Below, one piece after another: positions 8,248-16,598 of a stretch of 64,000 nt of DNA (position 1 is its first letter; each line of letters starts with the position of its first letter). Made by a program: the position numbers and the translations under genes. The notes below the pieces were generated by a model. The model ran no database searches and was not told the DNA's origin. It saw only the letters and a program-made list of their open reading frames with translations. The stretch is from CANMXU01 sp052030545. GTDB lineage: Bacteria > Pseudomonadota > Gammaproteobacteria > Enterobacterales > Alteromonadaceae. The DNA lies in the NCBI RefSeq assembly GCF_052030545.1, contig NZ_JBPDIH010000013.1, positions 54,456 through 118,455 of the forward strand, read 5' to 3'.

Positions 8248-9000
8248 TTATAAATCAATATGAGCAAATAAACGTTTATATTCAGCAGTGTTTTTAACCT
8301 CACTGGCAGCGCGCATTAGCAAAGAGGTGAGTGTGCTGTCAGAGTTTTTGTTTATCGCGATGTAGCTTTTACGAATGGCTTTTTCAAGCAAGGGTGCTGC
8401 GACTAAATCACCTTTAGTCATTTGGTATTTGCCCATTTCTGCACGAATTACATTAGGTTCAGTAAAAACAAAGTCGACTTTATCTTCAAAAAACAACTTG
8501 GTTGCCACTTCCATCGAACTGGCAACATAAAGGTTGCGGGTTTCCAGAAAGCCTTCTTTTATCAACAGTTGATGACCATAGGTATTTCTTACCACCGCAG
8601 TAACACGCTCTCGAATAAAGGGTAGGGAATATTGCGCTTTGCTATAGCGACTTTTTTTACCAACAAAGGTTTGAAATAGCTGGCTAACAGGCAGAAGCCA
8701 ATGAAATTGCTGCTCACGTTCATCGGTTCTAATAAGGCTGAAAATAAGGGTATTAGGGGTAGTTTGCGCTTTTTGAAAAGCGCGTGCCCAAGGCATAAAA
8801 TCTACCGGAATTGACAGCTGACTTTGCTTCATCAGCATTTTGTATATTTGCGCACTTGGGCCTTTTAGCTGGCCATTTACTTGATACTGCAGCAACTTAC
8901 GTTCGGTTGAGACAACTTGTACTGGATTTGCCTTAACGCTTAGCGATAAAACAAACACAGCAACAATTGTTATCCACTTCAGCCAAACATGGTTTGCCAC
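8248..9000 (-). CDS. Periplasmic solute-binding protein, SBP_bac_3-like
   Basis: A 250-residue secreted protein of the family-3 solute-binding fold. A hydrophobic signal (IVAVFVLSLSVKA) is followed by a mature domain with VDFMPWARAFQKAQ and a late DFVFTEPNVI, as in orphan amino-acid-binding-like proteins of Alteromonadales and Vibrio. Translation starts at a GTG only 8 bases after the glmU stop, with a poor ribosome binding site, so it probably depends on glmU translation. No permease or ATPase gene is near, so it is an orphan binding protein; ligand unknown. Confidence 0.7.
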   Translation of the reverse strand: MANHVWLKWITIVAVFVLSLSVKANPVQVVSTERKLLQYQVNGQLKGPSAQIYKMLMKQSQLSIPVDFMPWARAFQKAQTTPNTLIFSLIRTDEREQQFHWLLPVSQLFQTFVGKKSRYSKAQYSLPFIRERVTAVVRNTYGHQLLIKEGFLETRNLYVASSMEVATKLFFEDKVDFVFTEPNVIRAEMGKYQMTKGDLVAAPLLEKAIRKSYIAINKNSDSTLTSLLMRAASEVKNTAEYKRLFAHIDL

Positions 9001-9008
9001 AATAACAC

Positions 9009-10370
9009 TTATTTATTTTTTGTTGGACGCGGCCAACCTTGAATATTGCGCTGCTTACCACGTGCTACCGCTAACTCTTCATCGGCAACATCTTTAGCAA
9101 CCACAGAGCCTGCCCCAACTGTCGCAGTATTGCCAATGTTCACTGGTGCAACTAACGAGCTGTTTGAGCCAATAAAAGCATTGTCGCCAATGATGGTTTG
9201 AAACTTGTTCACGCCATCGTAGTTACAAGTAATCGTACCGGCACCAATATTTGAATAAGTGCCTACGGTGGTATCACCCAAATACGTTAAATGACCGGCT
9301 TTGCTGCCTTCACCTAAAGTTGATTTTTTCATTTCAACAAAGTTGCCAACATGAGCATTTTTTTCAATAACTGAGCCAGGGCGGATACGGGCAAATGGGC
9401 CTGCCGAGCTATCTTGTGCAAGGCTTGCTTGTTCAATAATTGAATTAGGTTTTATTTCTGCATTTTCACCGATAGTGCAGTCTTTTAAGATACAGTTAGC
9501 GCCAATTTTTACGCCATCAGCTAAGGTGACTTTACCTTCAAAAATACAGTTAACATCAATTTGCACTTCTTGACCAACGGTGAGTTCGCCGCGAATATCA
9601 ATACGCGCAGGATCGCGCAAACTTGCGCCAGCGATCATTAATGCTTCTGCTTGGCGAGCTTGATAAGCGCGCTCTAACGCAGCAAGTTGCACGCGGTTAT
9701 TCGCGCCTTCGACTTCAATTTCAGTGTCAGGATGCGCGGTTGCGATCACTTTTCCTTCAGCGTGACAAGCGGCAATAATATCAGTTAAATAATATTCACC
9801 TTGCGCGTTATCATTTGAAAGGTTGGCTAACCAACGTTTTAAATCGCCACCATTGGCCAATAAAATGCCAGTATTTGCTTCGTTAATTTTAAGTTGCTCT
9901 GGTGATGCATCTTTTTGTTCAATAATGCCAACAACGGTATTGTTGTCACGCACGATACGACCATAGCCAGTAGGGTTTGATAAATGTACAGTTAACAAGC
10001 CCATGCCATTATCTGGTTTTACCGCCAGCAAGCTTTCAAGGGTTGATACTTTGGTTAATGGCACGTCACCGTATAACACCAATACATCTTCATCATCTTT
10101 AAGAAAAGGCGATGCTTGGTCGACCGCATGACCGGTTCCCAATTGTTCGGTTTGTTCAACAAAAGTTAAATCATCACCAGTTATTTGCTCTTTTAAAACG
10201 TCGCCACCAAAGCCATAAACTAGGTAAATATTCTCAGCACCTAATTGGCGCGCACTGTCGATAACATGACCCACCATAGGTTTGTCTGCAACAGGGTGAA
10301 GTACTTTAGGAAGTGAAGAACGCATACGGGTGCCTTTACCCGCGGCAAGAATAACAACTGAAAGGCTCAT
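9009..10370 (-). CDS. glmU: Bifunctional GlcNAc-1-P uridyltransferase / glucosamine-1-P acetyltransferase
   Basis: Catalyses the last two steps to UDP-GlcNAc for peptidoglycan and LPS. The 453-residue protein has the N-terminal nucleotidyltransferase motif LAAGKGTRMRSSLPKVL (about 7-23) and DVLVLYGDVPL. The C-terminal left-handed beta helix of hexapeptide repeats includes GAGTITCNYDGVNK and ends WPRPTK. It is complete. In many relatives glmU directly follows atpC; here about 5.6 kb of accessory DNA separates them. Confidence 0.97.
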   Translation of the reverse strand: MSLSVVILAAGKGTRMRSSLPKVLHPVADKPMVGHVIDSARQLGAENIYLVYGFGGDVLKEQITGDDLTFVEQTEQLGTGHAVDQASPFLKDDEDVLVLYGDVPLTKVSTLESLLAVKPDNGMGLLTVHLSNPTGYGRIVRDNNTVVGIIEQKDASPEQLKINEANTGILLANGGDLKRWLANLSNDNAQGEYYLTDIIAACHAEGKVIATAHPDTEIEVEGANNRVQLAALERAYQARQAEALMIAGASLRDPARIDIRGELTVGQEVQIDVNCIFEGKVTLADGVKIGANCILKDCTIGENAEIKPNSIIEQASLAQDSSAGPFARIRPGSVIEKNAHVGNFVEMKKSTLGEGSKAGHLTYLGDTTVGTYSNIGAGTITCNYDGVNKFQTIIGDNAFIGSNSSLVAPVNIGNTATVGAGSVVAKDVADEELAVARGKQRNIQGWPRPTKNK

Positions 10371-10483
10371 GATATATCCATGTTAACTATGATGGGGTTA
10401 TTGTAACTGGCTTTTACACTATTTTACCAATCGAAAATGAGCCTTAATTAAAATTTATTCAATGCATGCTAATCAACGAGTTA

Positions 10484-11209
10484 TTAGTGTTGATGACCAC
10501 CTGAAAGTGAATGACCTTGGCTATCGTAAAAACCACTAGCACCATGTTCAACAAAACCAAGATTAATCATTTTCACTAAAAAGGGATCTGACTCGTTATC
10601 ACCAATATCGGCATAATCTGTCGCGTGGTAGTCATGCAGTTTAGCGACTATCGATTTAAAGCCTTGCTCTGCGGTGATTACCTTTTTTGCTTGCCATAAG
10701 GTTTTATCCGAAGCGGTAATTCGTTCTAACTTTTGCACTAACTGCTGGCTCGGTTGCCACCAAACCTTAAGCTTGATATTTTTATCAGTTAACTCTAGTT
10801 GCTGAACCTGTTCGCACCCTGTACCCGCAGTTGCCACTAAAGTCATCTTGTTACGTACATCATAGGTAATAATGTGAAAATTTCGCTCAAACGTTGCTAA
10901 AAGCGCAGCACTTGGCTCATATTCAATCGCACGTTCAAACTCATCAAAATAGCTGACTTTACGGATGCGGTTATTGGCGGTTTTTTGCCATTTTGTTGAA
11001 GTCGCACTTTGATGGTTAATATAAATAACCTGCTGCTGATTGCGCCAAAGCGATAATTCAAAGGTATTGCGTTTGTGCGGTTTTGACTGTGATATTTTCG
11101 AAATGACATAGTCGACGCCATAAACAGTGTCGCACTCGGCCGCAATACTAAACTGCGATACGCTCGCCATTAGCATGGCTGATAAAATAATGAATAGCTG
11201 TTTTTTCAT
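10484..11209 (-). CDS. Unknown secreted protein
   Basis: I do not recognise a family. The 241-residue protein begins with a clear signal peptide (MKKQLFIILSAMLMAS..., probable cleavage after SIAA) and has only two mature cysteines: one near the N-terminus (AECDTVYG) and one in GTGCEQVQQ. These could form a disulfide. The C-terminus is Gly/His-rich (SGGHQH). It looks like a folded periplasmic protein. It is separated from the alkaline phosphatase operon by a terminator and has its own 91-base leader, so it is probably a separate transcript. Confidence 0.6.
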   Translation of the reverse strand: MKKQLFIILSAMLMASVSQFSIAAECDTVYGVDYVISKISQSKPHKRNTFELSLWRNQQQVIYINHQSATSTKWQKTANNRIRKVSYFDEFERAIEYEPSAALLATFERNFHIITYDVRNKMTLVATAGTGCEQVQQLELTDKNIKLKVWWQPSQQLVQKLERITASDKTLWQAKKVITAEQGFKSIVAKLHDYHATDYADIGDNESDPFLVKMINLGFVEHGASGFYDSQGHSLSGGHQH

Positions 11210-11257
11210 GTTGTTCTACTTATTTCAATTTGCTTTTTTGACGAAACAAAGTTGCAC

Positions 11258-11284
11258 AAAAGGGGAGTAATAACTCCCCATTTA
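11258..11284 (-). terminator. Terminator of the alkaline phosphatase operon
   Basis: GGGGAGT (11262-11268) pairs with ACTCCCC (11273-11279) around a 4-base loop. On the minus strand TTTT follows. It lies 18 bases after the phosphatase stop codon. Confidence 0.8.
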
Positions 11285-11301
11285 AATCGTGCTGATCAAG
11301 C

Positions 11302-13209
11302 TTAATTAATGCTTTCAGAAGCGCTCGTTAAGCCTGCCGCATAATCCATAATATGGAAGATTAAGCTTTGCTCATTGGTGCCATTTACCAATTGCGCACC
11401 TGGGCCGCTAGCATAAACACCAACATCTTCACCGGCGTGAGTTTCAGACGATCTTGGTACTAAAGCTTCTTGGTGAAAACCCGCTGATTCAGTATCAACA
11501 TCAGTTAAGTCAACTCGACCTGTGATAGGGTCACTACCGTAAACGGTATCAGCATTGGTTTCATCGCCAAAATCTCGGAAACCTCGACCATTGGTATAAC
11601 CTAATGTGGTGTACGGCATACCGTCTTTTGCTAATGCTGGCTCTTCGGAGCCAATGCCAACCACTTTACCAAGAATAGGATTACCACGTTTGGGATAACC
11701 GGCAATGGTAAATACATGACTATGGTCAGCAGTTACTATGATTAAGGTATCGCTAGGGTCGGTTGCATCAATAGCTACTTGCACCGCTTTGGCAAACTCT
11801 ATGGTATCGTTTAAAGCGTTATACGCGTTGCCTGCGTGATGGGCGTGGTCAATGCGACCAGACTCAACTGATAAGAAAAAACCTTGCTCGTTATTATCTA
11901 AAATATCAATCGCTTTAGACGTCATTTCACTTAAGCTCGGCTCGCCAGCAATGTCATTGCCGCGATCTGCTTCGTATTGCATATGCGATTCGTTAAACAA
12001 CGCAAAAACACGCTCAGTAGTGTCTGCCGAAATTGCATCAAAACCATCTTGGTCAATAATGTATTCACCTTCTGGGTAAGCAACTTGCCATTGTGCGGTT
12101 AAGTCTTGTCCGTCTGTGCGATCACCTTCAATATCACTTTGGGCATCAATACTGTTGTACATGGCATCTTTGGGTAAGAAGTGACGACGACCGCCGCCCA
12201 TCACCACTTCAATGCCATCAACATCAATACCGCTATAACGCGCTTCTAAGTTTTGTTCAAAGTTCACTAGTTGTGAGGCGATATCTTGACAACCTTCATC
12301 AATAGCATCGTCAGACATATCGGAAATATCTTCCCAATTACGATCGGCTGATTTTGCATAAGTTGCCGCAGGAGTTGCGTGAGTGATACGTGCAGTTGAA
12401 ACGACACCAGTGGATTTACCGGCAATTTCAGCAAGTTCAAGTGCGGTGATCATTTCGTTGCCGGCAACGCTATTACAATCGCCGCGCACGATATTCTCAT
12501 CAACACCTAATACGCCCACATCGGTTTTAACACCTGATACCATCGCCGTCATTGTACCGGCAGAATCCGGCGTTTGTGCGTCAACATTGTAGGTTTTTGC
12601 TAAACCCGCAAATGGAAAGCTTTCAAAGCTTAAGCGGTTTTCTTCACCCATCATACCTTTTTGCTGACCTTCAAGAATACGAGCAGCAGTAACGGTAGAA
12701 ACACCCATGCCGTCGCCAACAAACAAGATGACGTTTTTGGCGCTACCTTTGAGTGCTTCAATATCTTTAGCTGAATGAGCAACTGCAATATTTACGTTAG
12801 CACTATTAACATTCGCTGAAGCTTGTATACCAGCATCAATATTTTGCCAAGCTTGCTCTGCTTTTTCGACACTGGCTTCGCCGGCAACATACCAAGAGTT
12901 GTTGGTGTTAGTGGCAATGTCAGACGCCTTTAGTTCTTTAACCAGTGGCGCACAAACGTATTCAGTAGCACTAAATTCATCGTCAGATAACGTACCGTCA
13001 CTATTTGCATCAATACCTGAGTCGACGCGTATACCGCCATTTTTACACTCGTCATTACCAACAGCTAATTCGGTTTGTTTAATTAAACTGGTTAAGCCGT
13101 TGCTACCGTCAACACCATTTGTGCCGTTAGCACCATCGTCGCCATCATCACAACCTGTTAGCGCAACTAAAACCGACGCAGCTAATGCAGATACAATTAA
13201 TTTTTTCAT
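11302..13209 (-). CDS. Alkaline phosphatase lipoprotein with collagen-like and EF-hand-like N-terminal extension
   Basis: A 635-residue PhoA-type phosphomonoesterase. A lipobox LVALTGC (C20) predicts membrane anchoring. Residues 21-38 are a short collagen-like Gly repeat. Residues about 63-79 form an acidic DANSDGTLSDDEF loop resembling an EF-hand/DUF7151 module with nearby cysteines. The catalytic domain has VGDGMGVST and PDSAGT with nucleophile S216, and a late metal site TADHSHVF. It is a paralogue of the gene 36 bases upstream and very similar over the catalytic region, but only this copy has the anchor and extension. It is probably in one operon under the Pho box at 14885-14913. Confidence 0.93.
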   Translation of the reverse strand: MKKLIVSALAASVLVALTGCDDGDDGANGTNGVDGSNGLTSLIKQTELAVGNDECKNGGIRVDSGIDANSDGTLSDDEFSATEYVCAPLVKELKASDIATNTNNSWYVAGEASVEKAEQAWQNIDAGIQASANVNSANVNIAVAHSAKDIEALKGSAKNVILFVGDGMGVSTVTAARILEGQQKGMMGEENRLSFESFPFAGLAKTYNVDAQTPDSAGTMTAMVSGVKTDVGVLGVDENIVRGDCNSVAGNEMITALELAEIAGKSTGVVSTARITHATPAATYAKSADRNWEDISDMSDDAIDEGCQDIASQLVNFEQNLEARYSGIDVDGIEVVMGGGRRHFLPKDAMYNSIDAQSDIEGDRTDGQDLTAQWQVAYPEGEYIIDQDGFDAISADTTERVFALFNESHMQYEADRGNDIAGEPSLSEMTSKAIDILDNNEQGFFLSVESGRIDHAHHAGNAYNALNDTIEFAKAVQVAIDATDPSDTLIIVTADHSHVFTIAGYPKRGNPILGKVVGIGSEEPALAKDGMPYTTLGYTNGRGFRDFGDETNADTVYGSDPITGRVDLTDVDTESAGFHQEALVPRSSETHAGEDVGVYASGPGAQLVNGTNEQSLIFHIMDYAAGLTSASESIN

Positions 13210-13245
13210 TATAAATTCCTTAATTTATTTGTTAGCTACACGCTA

Positions 13246-14826
13246 TTAGTCGTTAACCAGTGAAAGTGAACGATTGATCAGGTGAAAAATAACACTTTGC
13301 TCAACACTGCCTTGGACAAGGTGGGCGCTTGGTCCCATGGCATGAACTGAAATATCTTCACCGGCATGAGTTTCGCTACTAAGCGGAACGGTCACTTCTT
13401 GGTGAAAACCAACAGTTTCAGTATCAATCGCAGTTAAATCGATACGACCAGCGACAGCATCATCAGCGTAAGTTGCATCAGCATTAGTTTCTTGGCCTAA
13501 ATCACGAAAGCCACGGCCATTGGTATAACCAACCGTTGTATAAGGTAGGTCATCTGAACCAAGTGCCGGCTCAGTTTGATTTACTTCAACCACTTTACCT
13601 AGAATTGGATTACCACGTTTTGGGTAGCCTGCAATGGTAAATACATGACTATGATCAGCTGTGACGATAATAAGGGTTTCTTCAGGGTCGGTGGCGTCGA
13701 CAGCTGCTTGAACCGCTTTGGCAAATTCGATGGTATCGGTCAGCGCATTACTTGCGTTACCCGCATGGTGACCATGATCAATGCGACCAGACTCAACCGT
13801 TAAGAAAAAGCCGTTGTCGTTATCTTCCATAATATCAATCGCCTTCGCTGTCATTTCACTTAGGCTAGGCTCGCCGGCGATATCATTTTCACGATCAGCT
13901 TCATACTGCATATGGGATTCATTAAATAAACCAAACACTCGGCTAGTGCTGTCGTCTAACGCATCGAAACCAGCTTGGTCAGTGATATAGGCGCCATCAG
14001 GGTAGGTGGTTTGCCATTGCGCAGTTAAATCGAGATTATCGGTGCGGTCGCCTTCAATATCGCTTTGTGCGTCGCTGCTGTTAAAGGCTGCATCTTTAGG
14101 TAAAAAGTGGCGACGACCACCGCCCATCACCACTTCAATGCCGTCAATATCAACGCCTGCGTAACGTGCTTCAACATTTTTTTCAAACTCAACCAGTTGT
14201 AAAGCTATGTCTTGGCAGTCGGCGCGTTCTGGATTTTCGTCAATCGCCATATCTGAGATATCTTCCCAGTTACGGTCGGCCGATTTTGCATAGGTTGCTG
14301 CAGGGGTTGCGTGAGTAATACGGGCAGTAGAAACAATACCTGTGGCAATACCTTTTATTTCCGCTAATTCTAATGCGGTAACGACTTCATTACCTTTGGT
14401 TGAAGCACAGTTGCCACGGACAACATCTTCATCAACACCAATTACACCAGCATCGGTTTTAAGGCCTGAAATCATCGCTGTCATCGTACCGGCAGAGTCA
14501 GGGGTTTGAGCATCAACATTGTAAGTTTTGACTAAGGCTGAATAAGGGAAAGTTTCAAAGCTTAAGTAGCCTTCTTCACCACTATTACCGGCCATTTGAC
14601 CTTCAAGAATTCTTGCCGCGGTTAAGGTGGATACGCCCATGCCGTCACCGACAAATAGAATGACATTTTTTGCTTTAGTGGTTCGTTGTTGCGCTAGTTT
14701 TTCTTGAATTATTGTTTGGCCTTGACTGTACCATGCATTGGCTGTTTGGTTGCTTGGCACAGGTGCAGCAACTGCATTTGATAAAATCAAGCTGGTAATG
14801 GCTAGTGAGAGCCCTTGCTTAATCAT
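13246..14826 (-). CDS. Secreted alkaline phosphatase
   Basis: A 526-residue periplasmic or released phosphomonoesterase of the PhoA superfamily. The signal peptide is cleaved near AVA-AP (residue 20). Metal and nucleophile motifs are VGDGMGVST (59-67) and PDSAGT with S111; TADHSHVF and SSETHAGED complete the active site. It is the first of two tandem copies; the second is a lipoprotein. The pair probably arose by duplication followed by N-terminal divergence. Its leader contains a three-repeat Pho box, so phosphate starvation should induce it. GGAG before the ATG is a good ribosome binding site. Confidence 0.95.
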   Translation of the reverse strand: MIKQGLSLAITSLILSNAVAAPVPSNQTANAWYSQGQTIIQEKLAQQRTTKAKNVILFVGDGMGVSTLTAARILEGQMAGNSGEEGYLSFETFPYSALVKTYNVDAQTPDSAGTMTAMISGLKTDAGVIGVDEDVVRGNCASTKGNEVVTALELAEIKGIATGIVSTARITHATPAATYAKSADRNWEDISDMAIDENPERADCQDIALQLVEFEKNVEARYAGVDIDGIEVVMGGGRRHFLPKDAAFNSSDAQSDIEGDRTDNLDLTAQWQTTYPDGAYITDQAGFDALDDSTSRVFGLFNESHMQYEADRENDIAGEPSLSEMTAKAIDIMEDNDNGFFLTVESGRIDHGHHAGNASNALTDTIEFAKAVQAAVDATDPEETLIIVTADHSHVFTIAGYPKRGNPILGKVVEVNQTEPALGSDDLPYTTVGYTNGRGFRDLGQETNADATYADDAVAGRIDLTAIDTETVGFHQEVTVPLSSETHAGEDISVHAMGPSAHLVQGSVEQSVIFHLINRSLSLVND

Positions 14827-14884
14827 AAACTTTTCTCCAGGTTAAATAGGGATAAATCAACGAGAGATAAGTTAGAGGTCTTAG

Positions 14885-14913
14885 ATGACAGACCAGTTAC
14901 ATACTTGTTACAA
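14885..14913 (-). promoter_or_regulatory. Pho box (PhoB-binding repeats) upstream of tandem alkaline phosphatases
   Basis: Read on the minus strand: TTGTAAC, 4 bases, ATGTAAC, 4 bases, CTGTCAT. These are three 7-base half sites with strict 11-base spacing, the known PhoB pattern (CTGTCAT-like heptamers). It lies 59-87 bases before the ATG at 14826. A TAACTT about ten bases further on could be the -10 element, as in pho promoters where the box replaces the -35. Confidence 0.75.
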
Positions 14914-14954
14914 GTTTTTGATGCTTATATGAAAAAGTTTTTTATTAAATTTGT

Positions 14955-15013
14955 ACAATAAAAAAGCGACTCTCCTTGCGGATAAGTCGCTTCTAGTCAC
15001 TAAAACTTAGTGT
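14955..15013 (-). terminator. Copy 1 of a duplicated double-hairpin terminator
   Basis: AAGCGACT pairs with AGTCGCTT, then a second small hairpin CACTAA/TTAGTG. It lies just after the stop of the unknown gene 15041-15970. It matches 16044-16102 over 59 bases with one difference. Confidence 0.85.
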
Positions 15014-15040
15014 GATTTTATGAAGTTAAGTACATTATTT

Positions 15041-15970
15041 TTAGTTAGTGCAGCTAAAATAAAATGCACATTGGCCATCGGCACGACAAATGACTTTTTT
15101 AACTCGGCATTGAGTAGAGTCATACCCTTCAGTACTTGTGATAGTAGCTCCAATTTCAATTAAATGATCAAGTAAAAAGTTAAGTTCATTACCACTACCA
15201 CTTGCTTCAGCACTAAAATTTGCTGTGCTAAATCGAGATAACGGAATACTTGAACCGCCGGAAGTTGTCATTTTATCTTTAATTAACTCAGCTCTAGCCT
15301 GAATTTGATCATTAATCATCACAAAATTTATATCAATTTCAATACTTGTATCATCAGCAAAATTTACCTGCCAAGTACTTTTTTTAACTAAATTACCTGG
15401 TATAAAAGACAAAAACTCGTAACCAACGGAAGTAAAGCTGTTAAGAAGTTCAATTTGATTTTGTAGCCTGCTAATTATTTCAACCATCTGATGATTTGCT
15501 GAATTGTTTAATTCTAGGCCAATTACGCGCTTCATATCTTTAAAAGCATTGTCGCTATCGAAACCTAAATATACAGAAGTAAAACCCGAACTTTCAGGTA
15601 AGCTAATCAGTTTTTGAGGTTTAGACTGTATTTCTATATTCAACTGCCTAATATTTATTAAAGCTTGGTTTATTGCTGCTAAATAAGATTTACGACTATC
15701 TATATTAATAATGACTTTGCTAGATTTATCTCCATTTTCTTCACTTGTGGCTAAATGGGAAACAGTTACTTCTCTAGCTGTTGCCATTATTCTATCAATA
15801 ACAAGAACTTTCGCAGTATTATTCTTTGCATAATTTCTGACCAAACTTTTTATTTGATCAGTAGAACAGCCTTCACAAAACAAAAAACTTTCTTTTGTTT
15901 CCGCAGCTACTGTTTGTGAAGCAAATAAAAAAGATAATAGAGATAAATAATAAAATTTTTTGATAAGCAT
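15041..15970 (-). CDS. Unknown secreted protein with cysteine pairs, inserted beside atpC
   Basis: I do not recognise the family. The 309-residue protein has a signal peptide (YYLSLLSFLFASQTVAA, cut near residue 23). A CEGC motif (C32, C35) follows close behind. The C-terminal cysteine cluster is C288, C295, C301, C307. The six cysteines suggest disulfides in the periplasm or outside. The middle is Asn/Ser/Ile-rich, and the base composition looks more AT-rich than the flanking genes. The gene sits between two near-identical terminator copies, which suggests acquisition or duplication as a unit. The start at 15970 gives a proper signal peptide. Function unknown. Confidence 0.65.
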   Translation of the reverse strand: MLIKKFYYLSLLSFLFASQTVAAETKESFLFCEGCSTDQIKSLVRNYAKNNTAKVLVIDRIMATAREVTVSHLATSEENGDKSSKVIINIDSRKSYLAAINQALINIRQLNIEIQSKPQKLISLPESSGFTSVYLGFDSDNAFKDMKRVIGLELNNSANHQMVEIISRLQNQIELLNSFTSVGYEFLSFIPGNLVKKSTWQVNFADDTSIEIDINFVMINDQIQARAELIKDKMTTSGGSSIPLSRFSTANFSAEASGSGNELNFLLDHLIEIGATITSTEGYDSTQCRVKKVICRADGQCAFYFSCTN

Positions 15971-16043
15971 GATAAATCCATTTATTTAAAGAGAACACAT
16001 CCATGTTATACACAACATAACACAGTGATTGTTTAAAATTCAA

Positions 16044-16102
16044 ACAATAAAAAAGCGACTCTCCTTGCGGATAAGTCGCTTTTAGTCACTAAAACTTAGT
16101 GT
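16044..16102 (-). terminator. atp operon terminator (copy 2 of the duplicated terminator)
   Basis: Same double hairpin as at 14955-15013: AAGCGACT with AGTCGCTT, then CACTAA with TTAGTG. It lies 19 bases after the atpC stop codon, and on the minus strand the first strong stem runs into TTTTTT. Confidence 0.88.
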
Positions 16103-16120
16103 AATGTTGTTTCTAACTGG

Positions 16121-16543
16121 CTAGAGCTTCTTCTTAGCCGCTTGAATAACACGTAATTGCGCAACAGCGCGTGCTAATTCAGCTGCAGCTTCTGCGTAAT
16201 TAACATCGTCGCCATGAGCATTTAAGTGCTCTTCAGCGCGTTGTTTCGCTTCTTCTGCGGCTTGTTCATCTAAGTCACCACCACGTGTTGCTACATCAGC
16301 AAGCACAGTGACGTGATTCGGTTGAACTTCAAGCATACCGCCAGAAATGTAGATAACTTCTTCGTCTCCACCTTTCTTAACGATTCTTGCCATACCAGGT
16401 TTTAGTGAGGTCAGCAAAGGTGCGTGACCAGGCATAATACCTAATTCACCTTCGCTACCTGTGATCTGTAATGATTCGATAGCGCCAGAGAATAAGCTCT
16501 CTTCAGCACTTACCACATTCAGATTTACAGAAAGTATTGCCAT
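16121..16543 (-). CDS. atpC: ATP synthase F1 epsilon subunit
   Basis: Central-stalk subunit of F1, about 140 residues with the usual beta-sandwich (GELGIMPGHAPLLT) and two C-terminal helices. The start is the ATG at 16543 (MAILSVNL): a perfect GGAGGT lies just before it. The in-frame TTG upstream would place that ribosome binding site inside the gene. Last gene of the atp operon, followed by the double-hairpin terminator. Confidence 0.96.
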   Translation of the reverse strand: MAILSVNLNVVSAEESLFSGAIESLQITGSEGELGIMPGHAPLLTSLKPGMARIVKKGGDEEVIYISGGMLEVQPNHVTVLADVATRGGDLDEQAAEEAKQRAEEHLNAHGDDVNYAEAAAELARAVAQLRVIQAAKKKL

Positions 16544-16598
16544 GTTGACCTCCAAATAGGCGACTAATTTACCTTAAGCAGTTAGTCGCCAGCCTTCA

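Noticed and set aside
9055..9068. Further parS-like CACGTG cores (also near 16267, 27278, 58108)
   Set aside because: Only the 6-base core matches; the flanks do not fit the parS consensus.
12899..13249. Plus-strand open frame opposite the alkaline phosphatase N-terminus
   Set aside because: Low-complexity Ser/Ala-rich shadow of a well-supported gene.
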